The notes under the pieces: generated by a model | The model's database searches: none | What the model saw: the letters and a program-made list of their open reading frames with translations, nothing else | What the model was told of the DNA's origin: nothing | In this document: one piece after another, positions 8,261 to 18,011 of the stretch | Position numbering within the stretch: the stretch's first letter is position 1 | Layout of the letters: each line of letters opens with the position of its first letter | Made by a program: the position numbers and the translations under genes | Origin: Niastella yeongjuensis | GTDB lineage: Bacteria > Bacteroidota > Bacteroidia > Chitinophagales > Chitinophagaceae | Length of the DNA stretch: 64,000 bases | Direction of reading: 5' to 3' | Assembly: GCF_900110245.1 (NCBI RefSeq) | Contig: NZ_FOCZ01000010.1 | Span: forward strand, 124,001 to 188,000

Positions 8261-8908
8261 TTAGTTAAAGCGATAGCCTACAGAAACACCAAAGCCGGTG
8301 TTGTTGACTTTCGAGTTTGGTTCGCCTTCAACTTTTGTACTGATATTTTTCAGACCCAGTTGTGCATTCAATTGGAATGACAATTTGCTGCTGAGTTCAT
8401 AACCTGCTAAAAAGTTAAAACCCATGTCGGTACGTCTTGTATAAAAAGCTGACAGGCTTTCAGCCTTAGTTACTTTGTGAGCAAATTTGTATTGAAATTT
8501 ATTGCCAGCGCCGTCTGTAAAAGAACCGCCTACTGCAATACCGAGATAGGGGCCAAAACCCAATAATAATTTGCCATCACCTAACTCAGGTTTGAACAGA
8601 AGATTGATAGGGATTTCAAGGTAAGACAGTCTATAATTTACTTTCCGGAAGGTTTTATCTTTTGCTCCTTTGGTAGCGAACAACAATCCTGGTTGTATGT
8701 AAAAATCGGTTGCAAAAGGAATTTCAGCGTTTAGGCCGATGTTTATAGTGCCTTTGATTTTGTTATCCAATTTATTGTCATTTGCATCTTTTCCTGTGAG
8801 GTTTTGAAGACCAAAACCAGCCCGTACACCAAACGTTGTATTTTGTGCTTTAGCGCCAAATGCAAAAACAGTAGTAGCCAGAACGATCGAGAGTAATTTT
8901 GATTTCAT
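8261..8908 (-). CDS. PorT-like outer-membrane beta-barrel protein 2
   Basis: 215-residue paralogue of its neighbours. Signal peptide MKSKLLSIVLATTVFAFGAKAQ, then FGVRAGFGLQNLTGKDANDNKLDNK, DFYIQPGLLFATKGAK, YLEIPINLLFKPELGDGKLLLGFGPYLGIAVGG and the C-terminal GFGVSVGYRFN. It is nearest in sequence to the 9112-9771 copy (shared SSKLSFQLNAQLG and LLLGFGPY). Own terminator downstream and about 200 bp of AT-rich leader upstream point to independent transcription. Function beyond an envelope barrel is unknown. Confidence 0.85.
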   Translation of the reverse strand: MKSKLLSIVLATTVFAFGAKAQNTTFGVRAGFGLQNLTGKDANDNKLDNKIKGTINIGLNAEIPFATDFYIQPGLLFATKGAKDKTFRKVNYRLSYLEIPINLLFKPELGDGKLLLGFGPYLGIAVGGSFTDGAGNKFQYKFAHKVTKAESLSAFYTRRTDMGFNFLAGYELSSKLSFQLNAQLGLKNISTKVEGEPNSKVNNTGFGVSVGYRFN

Positions 8909-9046
8909 AAAATAATAGATGTGGTTTTACTAGAGAATAAGAACATGAATTTTTACTAATATATCCTTAAAAAACTCGCTAGATAACGTAATGCTTACAT
9001 TTAAATTGCATAGGTGTTTCTTTGTAAATGTACATCGTCATATAGC

Positions 9047-9083
9047 AAAAAAAACCATCCGCCAACTGGCGGATGGTTTTTTT
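9047..9083 (-). terminator. Terminator after the third PorT-like gene
   Basis: CCATCCGCC and GGCGGATGG form a 9-bp stem with a 4-nt loop, flanked by A- and T-runs on both sides, so it can work in either direction; here it ends the 9112-9771 gene. Confidence 0.9.
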
Positions 9084-9111
9084 AAAATATCTATTAAGCT
9101 ATATCTATTAG

Positions 9112-9771
9112 TTAGAAGCGATAGCCTACTGAAATACCGAAACCGGTATTTTTTCTTTTAGAATCAAGTTTTTTTCCATCCACTTTTGTCTCCAGGTTGC
9201 TCATACCTAACTGAGCATTTAACTGAAAAGAAAGTTTGCTGCTTAATTCATAACCAGCCAGCAAATTACCACCGAAGTCCATACGTTTCATTGTATTGAA
9301 GATCTCTGGATCATTAGATTTAACATCATTGGCGAACTTGATATCTATGTCCTTGTCACCTGATTTAATTTTACCTCCAACAGCAATGCCAATGTAAGGA
9401 CCAAAGCCCAATAACAATTTTCCTGATCCTAATACAGGTTTGTACAGGAGGTTAATGGGAATTTCAATATAAGAAACGTTAGTCTTGATATCATCAGTGT
9501 TTGGAAGACCGGTTTCAGTTTTGGCACCTTTGGTGGTGAACAACAAACCTGGTTGGATATAAAAATCTGGTACCAGTGGAATTTCGGCGTTTACACCGAT
9601 ATTAAAACCAGTTTTTATTTTGTTATCAAGTTTTTTACCGAAGGCATCTTCTCCATTCACATTTTGAAAGTTAACACCGGCACGTACACCAAAAGTGGTT
9701 TTTTCTTGTGCTTTAGCACCAATTGCAAAAACAGTGGTAGCAAGGGCGAACAACAGAACTTTAGTTTTCAT
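9112..9771 (-). CDS. PorT-like outer-membrane beta-barrel protein 3
   Basis: 219 residues, first in order of transcription of the three tandem paralogues. Signal peptide MKTKVLLFALATTVFAIGAKAQ; then TTFGVRAGVNFQNVNGEDAFGKKLDNK, DFYIQPGLLFTTKGAK, YIEIPINLLYKPVLGSGKLLLGFGPYIGIAVGG, and terminal NTGFGISVGYRF. The three copies differ mainly in the loops between strands, as expected for surface-exposed positions after tandem duplication. It starts 63 bp after the OmpA lipoprotein gene but has a possible promoter-like TTTG and TATTTTAT in that gap. Ligand unknown. Confidence 0.85.
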   Translation of the reverse strand: MKTKVLLFALATTVFAIGAKAQEKTTFGVRAGVNFQNVNGEDAFGKKLDNKIKTGFNIGVNAEIPLVPDFYIQPGLLFTTKGAKTETGLPNTDDIKTNVSYIEIPINLLYKPVLGSGKLLLGFGPYIGIAVGGKIKSGDKDIDIKFANDVKSNDPEIFNTMKRMDFGGNLLAGYELSSKLSFQLNAQLGMSNLETKVDGKKLDSKRKNTGFGISVGYRF

Positions 9772-9834
9772 GTCTTAAATAATAGTTAGAAGGTTTGATA
9801 AAATAAATAATTAATGGCGTATAGACAAAGAAGC

Positions 9835-10509
9835 TTATGGTTTAGCTGCTTCTTTCTTAGCGTCTGCTTTCATTTTTTCGTTTGCAGTGATCAGGAAGTT
9901 AACGCGACGGTTTTGAGCGCGGCCATCTTCTGTATCGTTTGTGGCAACAGGTGCTGTTTCACCAAAACCTTTTGTTTTGATACGGCCAGCGGCAATACCT
10001 TTTCCTTTCAGGTAGGTAGCAACAGAAGCAGCTCTTTTTTCAGATAATGTCATGTTGTAATCATCTGCTCCCTGGCTGTCAGTATGTCCCTGAATTTCGA
10101 TGTCCGTGTCAGGATAACCTTTTAAAATCGTAGCAAGTTTATCGAGGTTGGTAGAAGCTGCCGCGTTCAGTGTAAACTGATTGGTAGCAAATAATATTTT
10201 ATCACTGAATTCAACAACGATACCTTCTCCTACGCGATCAACTTTAGCGCCAGGTACCTGGCTTTCAATTTCTTTTGCCTGTTTGTCCATTTTGTGACCA
10301 ATAACAGCACCGGTAGCGCCACCTACAGCAGCACCAATAACAGCGCCTAATGCGGTATTACCAGCAACTTTACCTATCACAGCACCTACGGCGCCGCCGC
10401 CTGCAGTTCCGATAATAGCTCCTTTAGTGGTTTTGTTCATGCTTTTGCAACCGGCTAAAATTATAGCCACCGCTGCAAGACTAGTCAGGGTTTTTTGGAT
10501 TGATCTCAT
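9835..10509 (-). CDS. OmpA-family lipoprotein with glycine-zipper segment (YiaD-like)
   Basis: 224-residue outer-membrane lipoprotein. The signal sequence ends in the lipobox LAGC (Cys about 21). Residues about 28-75 form a glycine zipper (GAIIGTAGGGAVGAVIGK, repeated), then an OmpA C-terminal peptidoglycan-binding domain from about residue 95, with IEIQGHTDSQG and the DGRAQNRRVNF signature that binds diaminopimelate. It anchors the outer membrane to peptidoglycan. The lysine/alanine-rich tail (MKADAKKEAAKP) is low complexity. It may be transcribed with the barrel gene downstream (63 bp gap). Family assignment is firm; the exact E. coli counterpart is not. Confidence 0.9.
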   Translation of the reverse strand: MRSIQKTLTSLAAVAIILAGCKSMNKTTKGAIIGTAGGGAVGAVIGKVAGNTALGAVIGAAVGGATGAVIGHKMDKQAKEIESQVPGAKVDRVGEGIVVEFSDKILFATNQFTLNAAASTNLDKLATILKGYPDTDIEIQGHTDSQGADDYNMTLSEKRAASVATYLKGKGIAAGRIKTKGFGETAPVATNDTEDGRAQNRRVNFLITANEKMKADAKKEAAKP

Positions 10510-10733
10510 ATTATATTGTTTTAGTAAAGACTTGATAATGATAGCCCACAGCTTTCAAATTGTATACCATAATACAATCGATAAGCTATAAGGTTGAAAA
10601 TGAGGCGCAAATATCTTAAAGCTTTATCAACTTTCCTACTGTTTTTTTGTTGTATAACATTGACAAATTATTTAGTAATATCGCGCAGGTTAATGTAATT
10701 TCCGACACAAATTATAAAAAGGCGTACTTATAT

Positions 10734-13658
10734 ATGGCAGATGTGAAAGTTAAAAGACCGGTACAACCTAAAGACAAACAACAGGTTAACGGTGTTGAAA
10801 CAGATGAAGCGATACATGTTTTTGGGGCACGGGTACATAATCTTAAGAATATTGATATTAGCATTCCTAAAAATAAACTGGTTGTAATAACAGGTATCAG
10901 TGGCAGTGGAAAATCTTCACTGGCGTTCGATACCATTTATGCGGAGGGACAGCGCCGTTATATGGAAAGCTTTGGCGCCTATGCCCGCCAATTCATCGGT
11001 GATATGGAACGTCCTGATGTAGATAAGATAACAGGTTTATCGCCAGTTATTTCCATTGAGCAAAAGACCACCAATAAAAACCCGCGTTCAACCGTTGGTA
11101 CCATTACCGAAGTATATGATTTCCTTCGTTTATTATATGCACGCGTTGGGGAGGCTTATAGTTACAATACGGGGAAAAAAATGATCAAATTCAGTGAGGA
11201 AGAGATCGTTGATAATATTTATAAAAAATTTAAGAGTAAGAAGATAACATTACTTGCACCGTTGGTGCGCGGGCGTAAAGGTCACTATCGTGAGTTGTTT
11301 GAAGACATTCGTAAAAAAGGATACCTGAAAGTCCGGGTTGATGGCGAAGTGAAAGATCTTGTTCCGAAAATGCAGGTAGATCGATATAAAATTCACGATA
11401 TAGAAGTAGTGATCGACCGCATGGCCGTAACGGATGATATGAAAGTGCGGTTGAGTCAAAGTGTACAAAAGACCCTGCAAATGGGTAAGGAGTTAATGTT
11501 CCTGTTAGTACACGACGCCACAACCAATGGCAAAAGCAAAACACCTGCAGAATTGCTGGTTCAATATTCCCGCCAACTGATGTGTGAAGATACAGGCATC
11601 AGTTATGAGGAACCTTCCCCCAATAGTTTTTCTTTTAACAGTCCATATGGTGCATGCCCTACCTGTAAAGGATTAGGCAATGTATACCAGATAAGCATGG
11701 ACGCTGTGATGCCCGATGATTCATTAAGTATTAATGAAGGCGGTATTGCCCCGTTAGGCGAAGAAAGAGATAACTATGTATTCAGCCAGGTACAAAGGCT
11801 GGCAAAGAAAAACAAGTTCAGCCTGGATGTTCCTTTAAAGGACATGCCTAAAAAGGCATTGAACCTGGTGTTATATGGCAACGAAAATGGATCGGATGAA
11901 GAGCACCTCGATTTTGATACCATTGAGACAGATGCAAAATTATATACAGAAGAGTTTGAAGGAGTAGTGCCACAATTGAAAAGATGGTTTGCTGCCAGCT
12001 CAAGTGATGCCATCCGTCAGTGGACAGAACAGTTCATGGAATTAAAAACCTGTACTACCTGTAACGGCGCCCGGCTTAAAAAAGAAAGCCTGTGGTTTAA
12101 GGTAGATGAAAAAAATATTTCAGAGTTAAGCGAGCTCAACCTCGATAAACTGATGACGTGGTTCAAGGGCATCGAGAAAAGATTATCGAACAAGCAGAAT
12201 GTAATTGCAAAAGATGTGTTGAAAGAAATTCGTGAGCGCCTGCAGTTCCTGCTCGATGTAGGCTTGAATTATCTTACACTCAATCGTTCTTCGCGTACAC
12301 TCAGCGGTGGTGAATCGCAACGGATACGGCTGGCTACACAAATAGGCTCCCAGTTACAGGGTATTACCTACATATTGGATGAACCCAGTATCGGGTTGCA
12401 CCAGCGCGATAATATGCGTCTTATAGATGCATTGAAAAACCTGCGCAACATCGGTAACAGTGTATTGGTGGTGGAGCACGATAAGGATATCATGATGGCG
12501 GCCGATCACCTGGTTGATATTGGTCCCAAAGCAGGTTTTCACGGCGGCAGGGTAGTAGCGCAGGGAGACCCTTATGCTTTGTTGAAACTGGATACGCTTA
12601 CCTCTGCTTATTTGAACGGCAAACGTGAAATAGCCATACCTAAAGAACGTAGAAAAGGCAATGGAAAAGTGCTTGAATTGATTGGCGCCAATGGCAATAA
12701 CCTGCAAAAGGTTACCGCCAAATTTCCTTTGGGTAAATTGATTGTGGCAACGGGAGTAAGTGGCAGCGGAAAGTCAACGCTCATTATCGAGACATTATAT
12801 CCCATCCTGAGCAGACATGCCTATAATTCAAAAATGACGCCGCTTGAATATAAAAGTATCAAGGGGCTTGAGCATATCGATAAAGTAATTGAAATAGATC
12901 AGTCGCCAATTGGCCGTACACCACGCAGCAACCCGGCAACGTATTGTGGGTTCTTCACCGATATAAGGACCCTGTTTGCATCGGTACCCGAAGCAAAGAT
13001 CCGCGGGTATAATGCCGGCCGGTTTTCGTTTAATGTAAAAAGCGGCCGTTGCGATGTGTGTGAAGGCGGTGGTATGCGGGTAATAGAAATGAACTTCCTG
13101 CCCGATGTGTATGTGCATTGCGAAAAATGCCAGGGCAAACGGTATAACCGCGAAACGCTGGAGATCAGGTATAAAGGTAAAAGCATCAGTGATGTACTGG
13201 ATATGACGGTTGATGATGCCGTTGAGTTCTTTCAAAATGTACCGTACCTGTACAGGAAAATAAAAGTGTTGCAGGAAGTAGGGCTTGGTTACATTACACT
13301 GGGCCAAAGTGCAGTTACCTTAAGTGGGGGCGAGGCGCAGCGGGTAAAACTGGCTACCGAGTTATCGAAAAAAGATACCGGTAAAACGTTTTACATTTTA
13401 GATGAACCTACCACCGGATTGCACTTTGAAGATATTCAGCATTTGCTGGATGTACTGAATAAACTGGTAGACCGTGGCAACACCGTGCTGGTGATAGAAC
13501 ATAATATGGATGTAATTAAAGTAGCCGATCACATCATTGATCTGGGGCCTGAAGGCGGTGATGGCGGTGGGTTGATCCTGTTTGAAGGAACACCGGAAGA
13601 CCTGTTGAAAGTAAAGGCAAGCCACACTGCTAAATTTTTAAAGGAAGAGTTAAAATAG
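10734..13658 (+). CDS. uvrA: Excinuclease ABC subunit A
   Basis: DNA-damage-recognition ATPase of nucleotide excision repair. Two ABC ATPase halves are present: Walker [11 protein letters not shown] and [10 protein letters not shown], signatures [12 protein letters not shown] and [12 protein letters not shown], Walker [11 protein letters not shown] and [10 protein letters not shown]. Zinc modules are CPTC...CTTC in the first half and CDVC...CEKC in the second. The frame could start at 10647, but the ATG at 10734 gives [10 protein letters not shown] and a 974-residue protein, close to the family's length; residues before [13 protein letters not shown] are a variable extension. Followed after 7 bp by the nucleotidase gene. 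Confidence 0.96.
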   Translation: MADVKVKRPVQPKDKQQVNGVETDEAIHVFGARVHNLKNIDISIPKNKLVVITGISGSGKSSLAFDTIYAEGQRRYMESFGAYARQFIGDMERPDVDKITGLSPVISIEQKTTNKNPRSTVGTITEVYDFLRLLYARVGEAYSYNTGKKMIKFSEEEIVDNIYKKFKSKKITLLAPLVRGRKGHYRELFEDIRKKGYLKVRVDGEVKDLVPKMQVDRYKIHDIEVVIDRMAVTDDMKVRLSQSVQKTLQMGKELMFLLVHDATTNGKSKTPAELLVQYSRQLMCEDTGISYEEPSPNSFSFNSPYGACPTCKGLGNVYQISMDAVMPDDSLSINEGGIAPLGEERDNYVFSQVQRLAKKNKFSLDVPLKDMPKKALNLVLYGNENGSDEEHLDFDTIETDAKLYTEEFEGVVPQLKRWFAASSSDAIRQWTEQFMELKTCTTCNGARLKKESLWFKVDEKNISELSELNLDKLMTWFKGIEKRLSNKQNVIAKDVLKEIRERLQFLLDVGLNYLTLNRSSRTLSGGESQRIRLATQIGSQLQGITYILDEPSIGLHQRDNMRLIDALKNLRNIGNSVLVVEHDKDIMMAADHLVDIGPKAGFHGGRVVAQGDPYALLKLDTLTSAYLNGKREIAIPKERRKGNGKVLELIGANGNNLQKVTAKFPLGKLIVATGVSGSGKSTLIIETLYPILSRHAYNSKMTPLEYKSIKGLEHIDKVIEIDQSPIGRTPRSNPATYCGFFTDIRTLFASVPEAKIRGYNAGRFSFNVKSGRCDVCEGGGMRVIEMNFLPDVYVHCEKCQGKRYNRETLEIRYKGKSISDVLDMTVDDAVEFFQNVPYLYRKIKVLQEVGLGYITLGQSAVTLSGGEAQRVKLATELSKKDTGKTFYILDEPTTGLHFEDIQHLLDVLNKLVDRGNTVLVIEHNMDVIKVADHIIDLGPEGGDGGGLILFEGTPEDLLKVKASHTAKFLKEELK

Positions 13659-13665
13659 TGTATTC

Positions 13666-14190
13666 ATGGAACGAGTAATTATTGATATGGATGAGGTGAT
13701 AGCCGATCCTATGGGCGCAATGATAACCTGGTATGAAAAAGAATATGGATTGCCGGTTGACATGGCTAAGATGAAAGGATCGTGGTTGCCCGGGTTTCCT
13801 GAACAACACCAAACCCTTATACGGGCTCGCTTGTATGAGCCTGGCTTTTTCAGGGACCTGCCGGTGATGAAAGACAGTGTGGATGTGTTAAAGGAAATGA
13901 ATAAGCGCTATGAGATCTTTATCGTATCAGCTGCTACTGAGTTCCCTAATTCATTAAAAGATAAGCTGGATTGGTTGATGGAGTATTTTCCCTTCTTTAC
14001 CTGGAAACAACTGGTATTGTGTGGTGAAAAGCGTATGGTGTTTGGTGATCATATGATCGATGATCATATCCGCCATTTGCAACACTTCAATGGAAGAAAA
14101 CACCTGTTTACTGCTGCACACAATAAAGATGTAACCGGCTACGACCGTATAAACAGTTGGGAACACGCTGCGGCTATCTTCCTGCAATAA
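13666..14190 (+). CDS. 5'(3')-deoxyribonucleotidase (NT5C-like HAD hydrolase)
   Basis: 174-residue cytosolic HAD phosphatase that removes phosphate from deoxyribonucleoside monophosphates. The catalytic motif I is DMDEVIAD near residue 7 (nucleophile Asp plus general-acid Asp), motif II is VSAATEF near residue 91, and motif III/IV is FGDHMIDDH near residue 126. It begins 7 bp after uvrA and is probably cotranscribed, which would link dNMP turnover with excision repair (inference from position only). Confidence 0.85.
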   Translation: MERVIIDMDEVIADPMGAMITWYEKEYGLPVDMAKMKGSWLPGFPEQHQTLIRARLYEPGFFRDLPVMKDSVDVLKEMNKRYEIFIVSAATEFPNSLKDKLDWLMEYFPFFTWKQLVLCGEKRMVFGDHMIDDHIRHLQHFNGRKHLFTAAHNKDVTGYDRINSWEHAAAIFLQ

Positions 14191-14538
14191 TAAATTCGTC
14201 AGCACATTTTTAAACGCCTGATGCGAGCCTGGTGGTATCGTATTGGGCGTTTTGCTTTTGGGACGGGTATAAAAAACAAGTAGCCGGCAATTGTTCATCG
14301 CCGGCTACTGAGGATACTGGAATAATCCAGAAGAATTTTAAAAAAGCCAATAAGCAAGCGCAGGGAGTGATTAATAAAATCTTTGTGTTTCAGGGTACTT
14401 ATCGAAATAGGGAACGGATCAGGTTTTGACTCAACCGGATATATGGATTTTACTAATTTCCCTGCAGCTTATTGGTTTATAAGTTGTGGTAGCAAAGAGC
14501 TCTTTTGCAATTGCCTGTAACGGCAACCGACAATCAAT
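14191..14538. other. Intergenic region between convergent genes
   Basis: 348 bp without a credible gene. It holds one hairpin (14279-14309, listed separately). The rest shows no recognisable RNA, promoter or repeat; in-frame ORFs here are short and lack family features. Confidence 0.6.
14271..14309 (-). terminator. Probable terminator facing left
   Basis: AGTAGCCGGC and GCCGGCTACT form a perfect 10-bp stem with an 11-nt loop. On the minus strand it is followed by TGTTTTTTA, so it could end transcription of the 14539-14940 gene, although 230 bp downstream of it. Confidence 0.6.
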
Positions 14539-14940
14539 TTATCGAATGGTCACCTGTCCATTTTCAATGCGCTCATCATCGCTGAACACTTCGAACAGGT
14601 AACTGCCTTTTTGAATATTGTCAATAACAGTGGTTTGCTTGCTTTTAATGTTTGCCTGCGAAACCAGGTTTCCTGTAACATCAAATAAAAACAGCTGGTA
14701 AACTTTTCCCTCTAAACCTCGCACACTAAAGAACAAAGCACTTTGATCGTCGTTTTGAAACAGCTTGATCTTATGCTTTCTGCTGGTAACCAGTTTTTGT
14801 ACCAGAATAGTATCGTTTGAATAGGTGGTTGCTGGCAATGGGCTACCGAAGGAAGTACTGACACCTGCGAACAACATTGCTGTTGTAAGCAGCGCAGCTG
14901 CGGTACGGATTATAAAACGATTTCCTACGGTTTTGGGCAT
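14539..14940 (-). CDS. Small secreted protein resembling a T9SS sorting tail
   Basis: 133 residues. A signal segment (TAAALLTTAMLFAGVSTSFG) is followed by about 90 residues that look like the immunoglobulin-like C-terminal domain of type IX secretion substrates: LFFSVRGLEGKVYQLFLFDVTGNLV, a GSYLFEVFSDDE strand and a terminal strand NGQVTIR. There is no separate cargo domain. It could be a minimal T9SS substrate, a relic of a larger one, or an unrelated beta-sandwich. The assignment rests on pattern, not on diagnostic residues. Confidence 0.6.
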   Translation of the reverse strand: MPKTVGNRFIIRTAAALLTTAMLFAGVSTSFGSPLPATTYSNDTILVQKLVTSRKHKIKLFQNDDQSALFFSVRGLEGKVYQLFLFDVTGNLVSQANIKSKQTTVIDNIQKGSYLFEVFSDDERIENGQVTIR

Positions 14941-14961
14941 GTTCCAGGGTTCTAATTACCT

Positions 14962-14978
14962 GCCCGCCAGAGGCGGGC
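14962..14978. repeat. GC-rich palindrome GCCCGCC-AGA-GGCGGGC
   Basis: Perfect 7-bp inverted repeat with a 3-nt loop in the gap between two minus-strand genes. It lacks a T-run, so it is not a standard terminator; the CCGCC/GGCGG core recurs at 8216, 9057 and 34529. Confidence 0.6.
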
Positions 14979-15036
14979 TAAAAGTTTTCAAAAAGGGTAC
15001 GGATCAACAATATCTTGAATACGGAAAATGTAACTA

Positions 15037-15987
15037 TTAGAATCTAACCGGACAACGCGTTTGGCTATAGTCGTTACCACCACGGCCTAATCTGAAGCCT
15101 AATTTCAGGTTAATTGAGAAAAAAGCATCATTATTGGTGGAGGTACCTCTTTTCTGGCCAGGTCCGTATGGAGCTCCAACACTACCGCTTTTGTTGGCCA
15201 TTCTTTTTGCCAGGGTTGCCTGTGCATTTGACAAATGGGCAAAGAAGTATGACGGATCGATATAAGTGGTACTTACGTCGTCGATATAGTCAGTATTGGT
15301 AGTTCTGTGCAATAATTCAAGGCTAAGATTTACTTTTTCGCTGAAGAAATATTTAGCACCGGCGCCTAAAGTATACTGAAACGCGGTGAGCTTATACTCC
15401 TTACGACCAGGAAATTCTGCAAAACCCTGTCCTTCGGTATGTAAAGGTTGCAGATCAACCCATTCATTGGTTAAAGGGTCAGTACCTTGTGGTCTGAAGT
15501 GGAAAAAGCCAATACCGATTACCCCATAAGGTCTGATTCTTCCTACTACATCGCTTGGATCTCCTTCGAGGAATACGGTAGGATAAACTTCAGCCAGCAA
15601 CATACCTTCGGTTATTCTGGAGCGAACGTCTGAGTTACGGTTTTTACGGGCTTCTTCAAGACCGCCTTTGCCTTTGATCAGTGCATCGTCACCTACCAGC
15701 GTACCTCTGTTCAATGCTAATCTGAAGCCTAACCATTCATTTGGTTGATAGGTTAAATAAGCACCAAAGATCAATTTGGTTGCGGGAAAGTTGTTGTCTT
15801 TAATAAATTTGGTACCCTTACCTGCATTACCTCCGAGGTCACTCAAAAGGTTTGTGGGTCCAACAGAAATACCTGCCTCAAAAACGGAGGAACTTTCAGA
15901 AGACTGGCCGAAGGAAGAAATGCATGTACATGCACTTACCAGTAGTAACAAGCTACACCTCCCTACAGAGTGTAAAAATTGTTTCAT
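15037..15987 (-). CDS. DUF6089-like outer-membrane beta-barrel protein
   Basis: 316 residues. A signal peptide (CSLLLLVSACTCISSFGQ) precedes FEAGISVGPTNLLSDLGGNAGKG and FIKDNNFPATKLIFGAYLTYQPNEWLGFRLALNRG, the opening pattern of Bacteroidota proteins annotated as DUF6089 barrels (two-strand start, DLGG and FIKD motifs). The middle has alternating strands with GVIGIGFFHF, and the end NLKLGFRLGRGG. A Cys precedes the likely cleavage region (VSACTC), so a lipoprotein reading cannot be excluded. Location is the outer membrane; ligand and partners are unknown. Confidence 0.75.
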   Translation of the reverse strand: MKQFLHSVGRCSLLLLVSACTCISSFGQSSESSSVFEAGISVGPTNLLSDLGGNAGKGTKFIKDNNFPATKLIFGAYLTYQPNEWLGFRLALNRGTLVGDDALIKGKGGLEEARKNRNSDVRSRITEGMLLAEVYPTVFLEGDPSDVVGRIRPYGVIGIGFFHFRPQGTDPLTNEWVDLQPLHTEGQGFAEFPGRKEYKLTAFQYTLGAGAKYFFSEKVNLSLELLHRTTNTDYIDDVSTTYIDPSYFFAHLSNAQATLAKRMANKSGSVGAPYGPGQKRGTSTNNDAFFSINLKLGFRLGRGGNDYSQTRCPVRF

Positions 15988-16139
15988 GAGAATATCAGAT
16001 TTAGTTTTCAGACGGACTGGGAAAATATCTGGCGCTAAAATAGTAAACGCCAGTCACACATACTATAAACGCAGAATTGTTTGTTTTTTGTGTGCGGCAT
16101 TCAAAAAAATATCCAAATAAGTGTTTCTATCCAGTATTT

Positions 16140-16598
16140 TCAACCGATAACTGGTAGAAACATCTTAATGTGTTGAATACCATCTTCGAGATAGATGTCA
16201 CTACATTGTTGAAATCCCAGGGAAGTGTAGAATTTACGGAGGTAAAATTGCGCACCAATGGTGATCGTAGTTTTCCCAAACAGTTCGTATGATGTACGAA
16301 TGGAATAATTCATTAGTAGTTTTCCTATGCCGGCATGTCTTACTTTCGGCGAAGTAACAACGCGTCCAATTGAAGATTCCTCATAGGAAACACCTGCAGG
16401 TACTAACCGTGTATAACCAGCCAGTAATTCATTTTGCCAGCACATTACATGCATCGATACCTGATCTTTATCATCAGCATCCAGAAAAACACAATTCTGC
16501 TCCACTACAAATACTTCACTGCGTAATTGCAGAATGGCGTACAGCTCGTGCGGTGTGAGTTCGTTAAATGGCTTATGTATAAAGGTTAGTTCGTTCAA
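16140..16598 (-). CDS. ElaA-family GNAT N-acetyltransferase
   Basis: 152-residue acetyl-CoA-dependent acetyltransferase. The ElaA pattern is clear: LYAILQLRSEVFVVEQNCVF near residue 20, LLAGYTRL, IGRVVTSPKVRHAGIGKLLM (the acetyl-CoA-binding R/Q-x-x-G-x-G/A loop) and a terminal LGF. Substrate unknown. It lies 100 bp after rarA on the same strand with no clear terminator between, so it may be read through from it. Confidence 0.85.
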   Translation of the reverse strand: MNELTFIHKPFNELTPHELYAILQLRSEVFVVEQNCVFLDADDKDQVSMHVMCWQNELLAGYTRLVPAGVSYEESSIGRVVTSPKVRHAGIGKLLMNYSIRTSYELFGKTTITIGAQFYLRKFYTSLGFQQCSDIYLEDGIQHIKMFLPVIG

Positions 16599-16698
16599 GT
16601 GATAATTGGTTATAAGTAATGCAATATATATAATACGGGGTAGCGGTAATATATTGTAGGTATCGGATGCCAGGTAAAAAAGTGTATTACGGTAAACA

Positions 16699-17958
16699 CT
16701 AGTACCCGTACTTGTCTCTCCACAGGTTTTTGAGGTACCTTCTTAGCTCTTCCTCACGGGCATTTTTGCCCGGGCTGTAAAAGGCGCGGCCGGTGAGTGG
16801 TGGCGGTAAATATTCCTGGCTGGAGAAGTTTCCTTCATAATCGTGCGAATATTTATAGCCCTTTCCGTAATCGAGTTTTTTCATGAGCCCGGTGGGTGCA
16901 TTGCGAATGTGCAGTGGCACTGGTAAATCGCCGTGCTGGCGAACTGCTGCCAGCGCATCATTGATGGCCACATAGGTGGCATTGCTTTTAGGCGATGAGG
17001 CCAGGTAAATAGCGCATTGCGATAAAATGATGCGGGCCTCGGGGTAGCCTATTTTGTCAACGGCCTCAAAGGTGGCATTGGCCATTACCAACGCGGTAGG
17101 GTTGGCATTGCCAATATCTTCGCTGGCCAGTATCAGCATGCGGCGGGCAATAAATTTTACATCTTCACCACCTTCAATCATGCGCGCCAGCCAGTAAACG
17201 GCTCCATTGGGATCGCTTCCCCGCATACTTTTAATAAATGCGGAAATGATGTCGTAGTGTTGTTCCCCGCTTTTATCGTATAGGGCAATTCGTTGCTGTG
17301 CAATTTCCATTACCGCATCATCAGTTATGATGGCTTTATCGCCCAGGGTATCAGCAACCAGTTCAAGCAGGTTCAATAATTTTCTGGCATCACCGCCGGA
17401 AATGGTAATAAGGGCGGAAGTTTCCTTTAGCTCGATGTGTTTTTGCTGCAGCTGCACATCTTTTACAATGGCCTGTTGTAATAATCTGACCAGGCTTTCT
17501 TCCTGTAAAGGTTTAAGCACATATACCTGGCAGCGGCTGAGCAGGGCACTGTTCACTTCAAACGAAGGATTTTCGGTAGTGGCGCCAATGAGAGTAACAA
17601 TTCCTTTTTCTACAGCGCCCAGCAGGGCATCCTGCTGTCCTTTATTAAAGCGGTGAATTTCGTCTATAAATAAGATCGCCCGTTCTTTATCTTTTGCCTC
17701 GGCAATTACTTCACGCACTTCTTTCACTCCCGAGCTAATGGCGCTGAGTGTGTAAAAGGGAACCTGTAAAGTATGGGCAATGATGTTGGCAATGGTTGTT
17801 TTACCGGTGCCGGGCGGGCCCCATAAGATCATGGAGGGCACTTTTCCCTGATCGATGGCTGTACGCAAAATGCTTCCTTTACCGGTAAGGTGCTCCTGTC
17901 CTGCCAGCTCATCCAATGTATTCGGGCGTAACCTTTCTGCGAGTGGTGTTGCTTCCAT
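16699..17958 (-). CDS. rarA: Replication-associated recombination protein A (RarA/MgsA)
   Basis: AAA+ ATPase related to clamp loaders that acts at stalled replication forks. Motifs: LAERLRPNTLDELAGQEHL at the N-terminus, Walker A GPPGTGKTT near residue 47, Walker B ILFIDEIHRFNKGQQD near residue 95, sensor GATTENPSFEVNSALLSR, then the helical tetramerisation domain with KSMRGSDPNGAVYWLARM and SSPKSN. 419 residues, normal length. A -7-like box (TATTTTTC) lies 12 bp before the ATG on the minus strand. Confidence 0.94.
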   Translation of the reverse strand: MEATPLAERLRPNTLDELAGQEHLTGKGSILRTAIDQGKVPSMILWGPPGTGKTTIANIIAHTLQVPFYTLSAISSGVKEVREVIAEAKDKERAILFIDEIHRFNKGQQDALLGAVEKGIVTLIGATTENPSFEVNSALLSRCQVYVLKPLQEESLVRLLQQAIVKDVQLQQKHIELKETSALITISGGDARKLLNLLELVADTLGDKAIITDDAVMEIAQQRIALYDKSGEQHYDIISAFIKSMRGSDPNGAVYWLARMIEGGEDVKFIARRMLILASEDIGNANPTALVMANATFEAVDKIGYPEARIILSQCAIYLASSPKSNATYVAINDALAAVRQHGDLPVPLHIRNAPTGLMKKLDYGKGYKYSHDYEGNFSSQEYLPPPLTGRAFYSPGKNAREEELRRYLKNLWRDKYGY

Positions 17959-18011
17959 AGTAATTGGGAAGAAAAATAGCCCCTCAAGTTAGGAAAATTT
18001 TACCTGATGGT

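Noticed and set aside
14191-14538. Small ORFs in the gap after the nucleotidase gene
   Set aside because: The ORF at 14232-14429 crosses the hairpin at 14271-14309 and shows no protein-like pattern.
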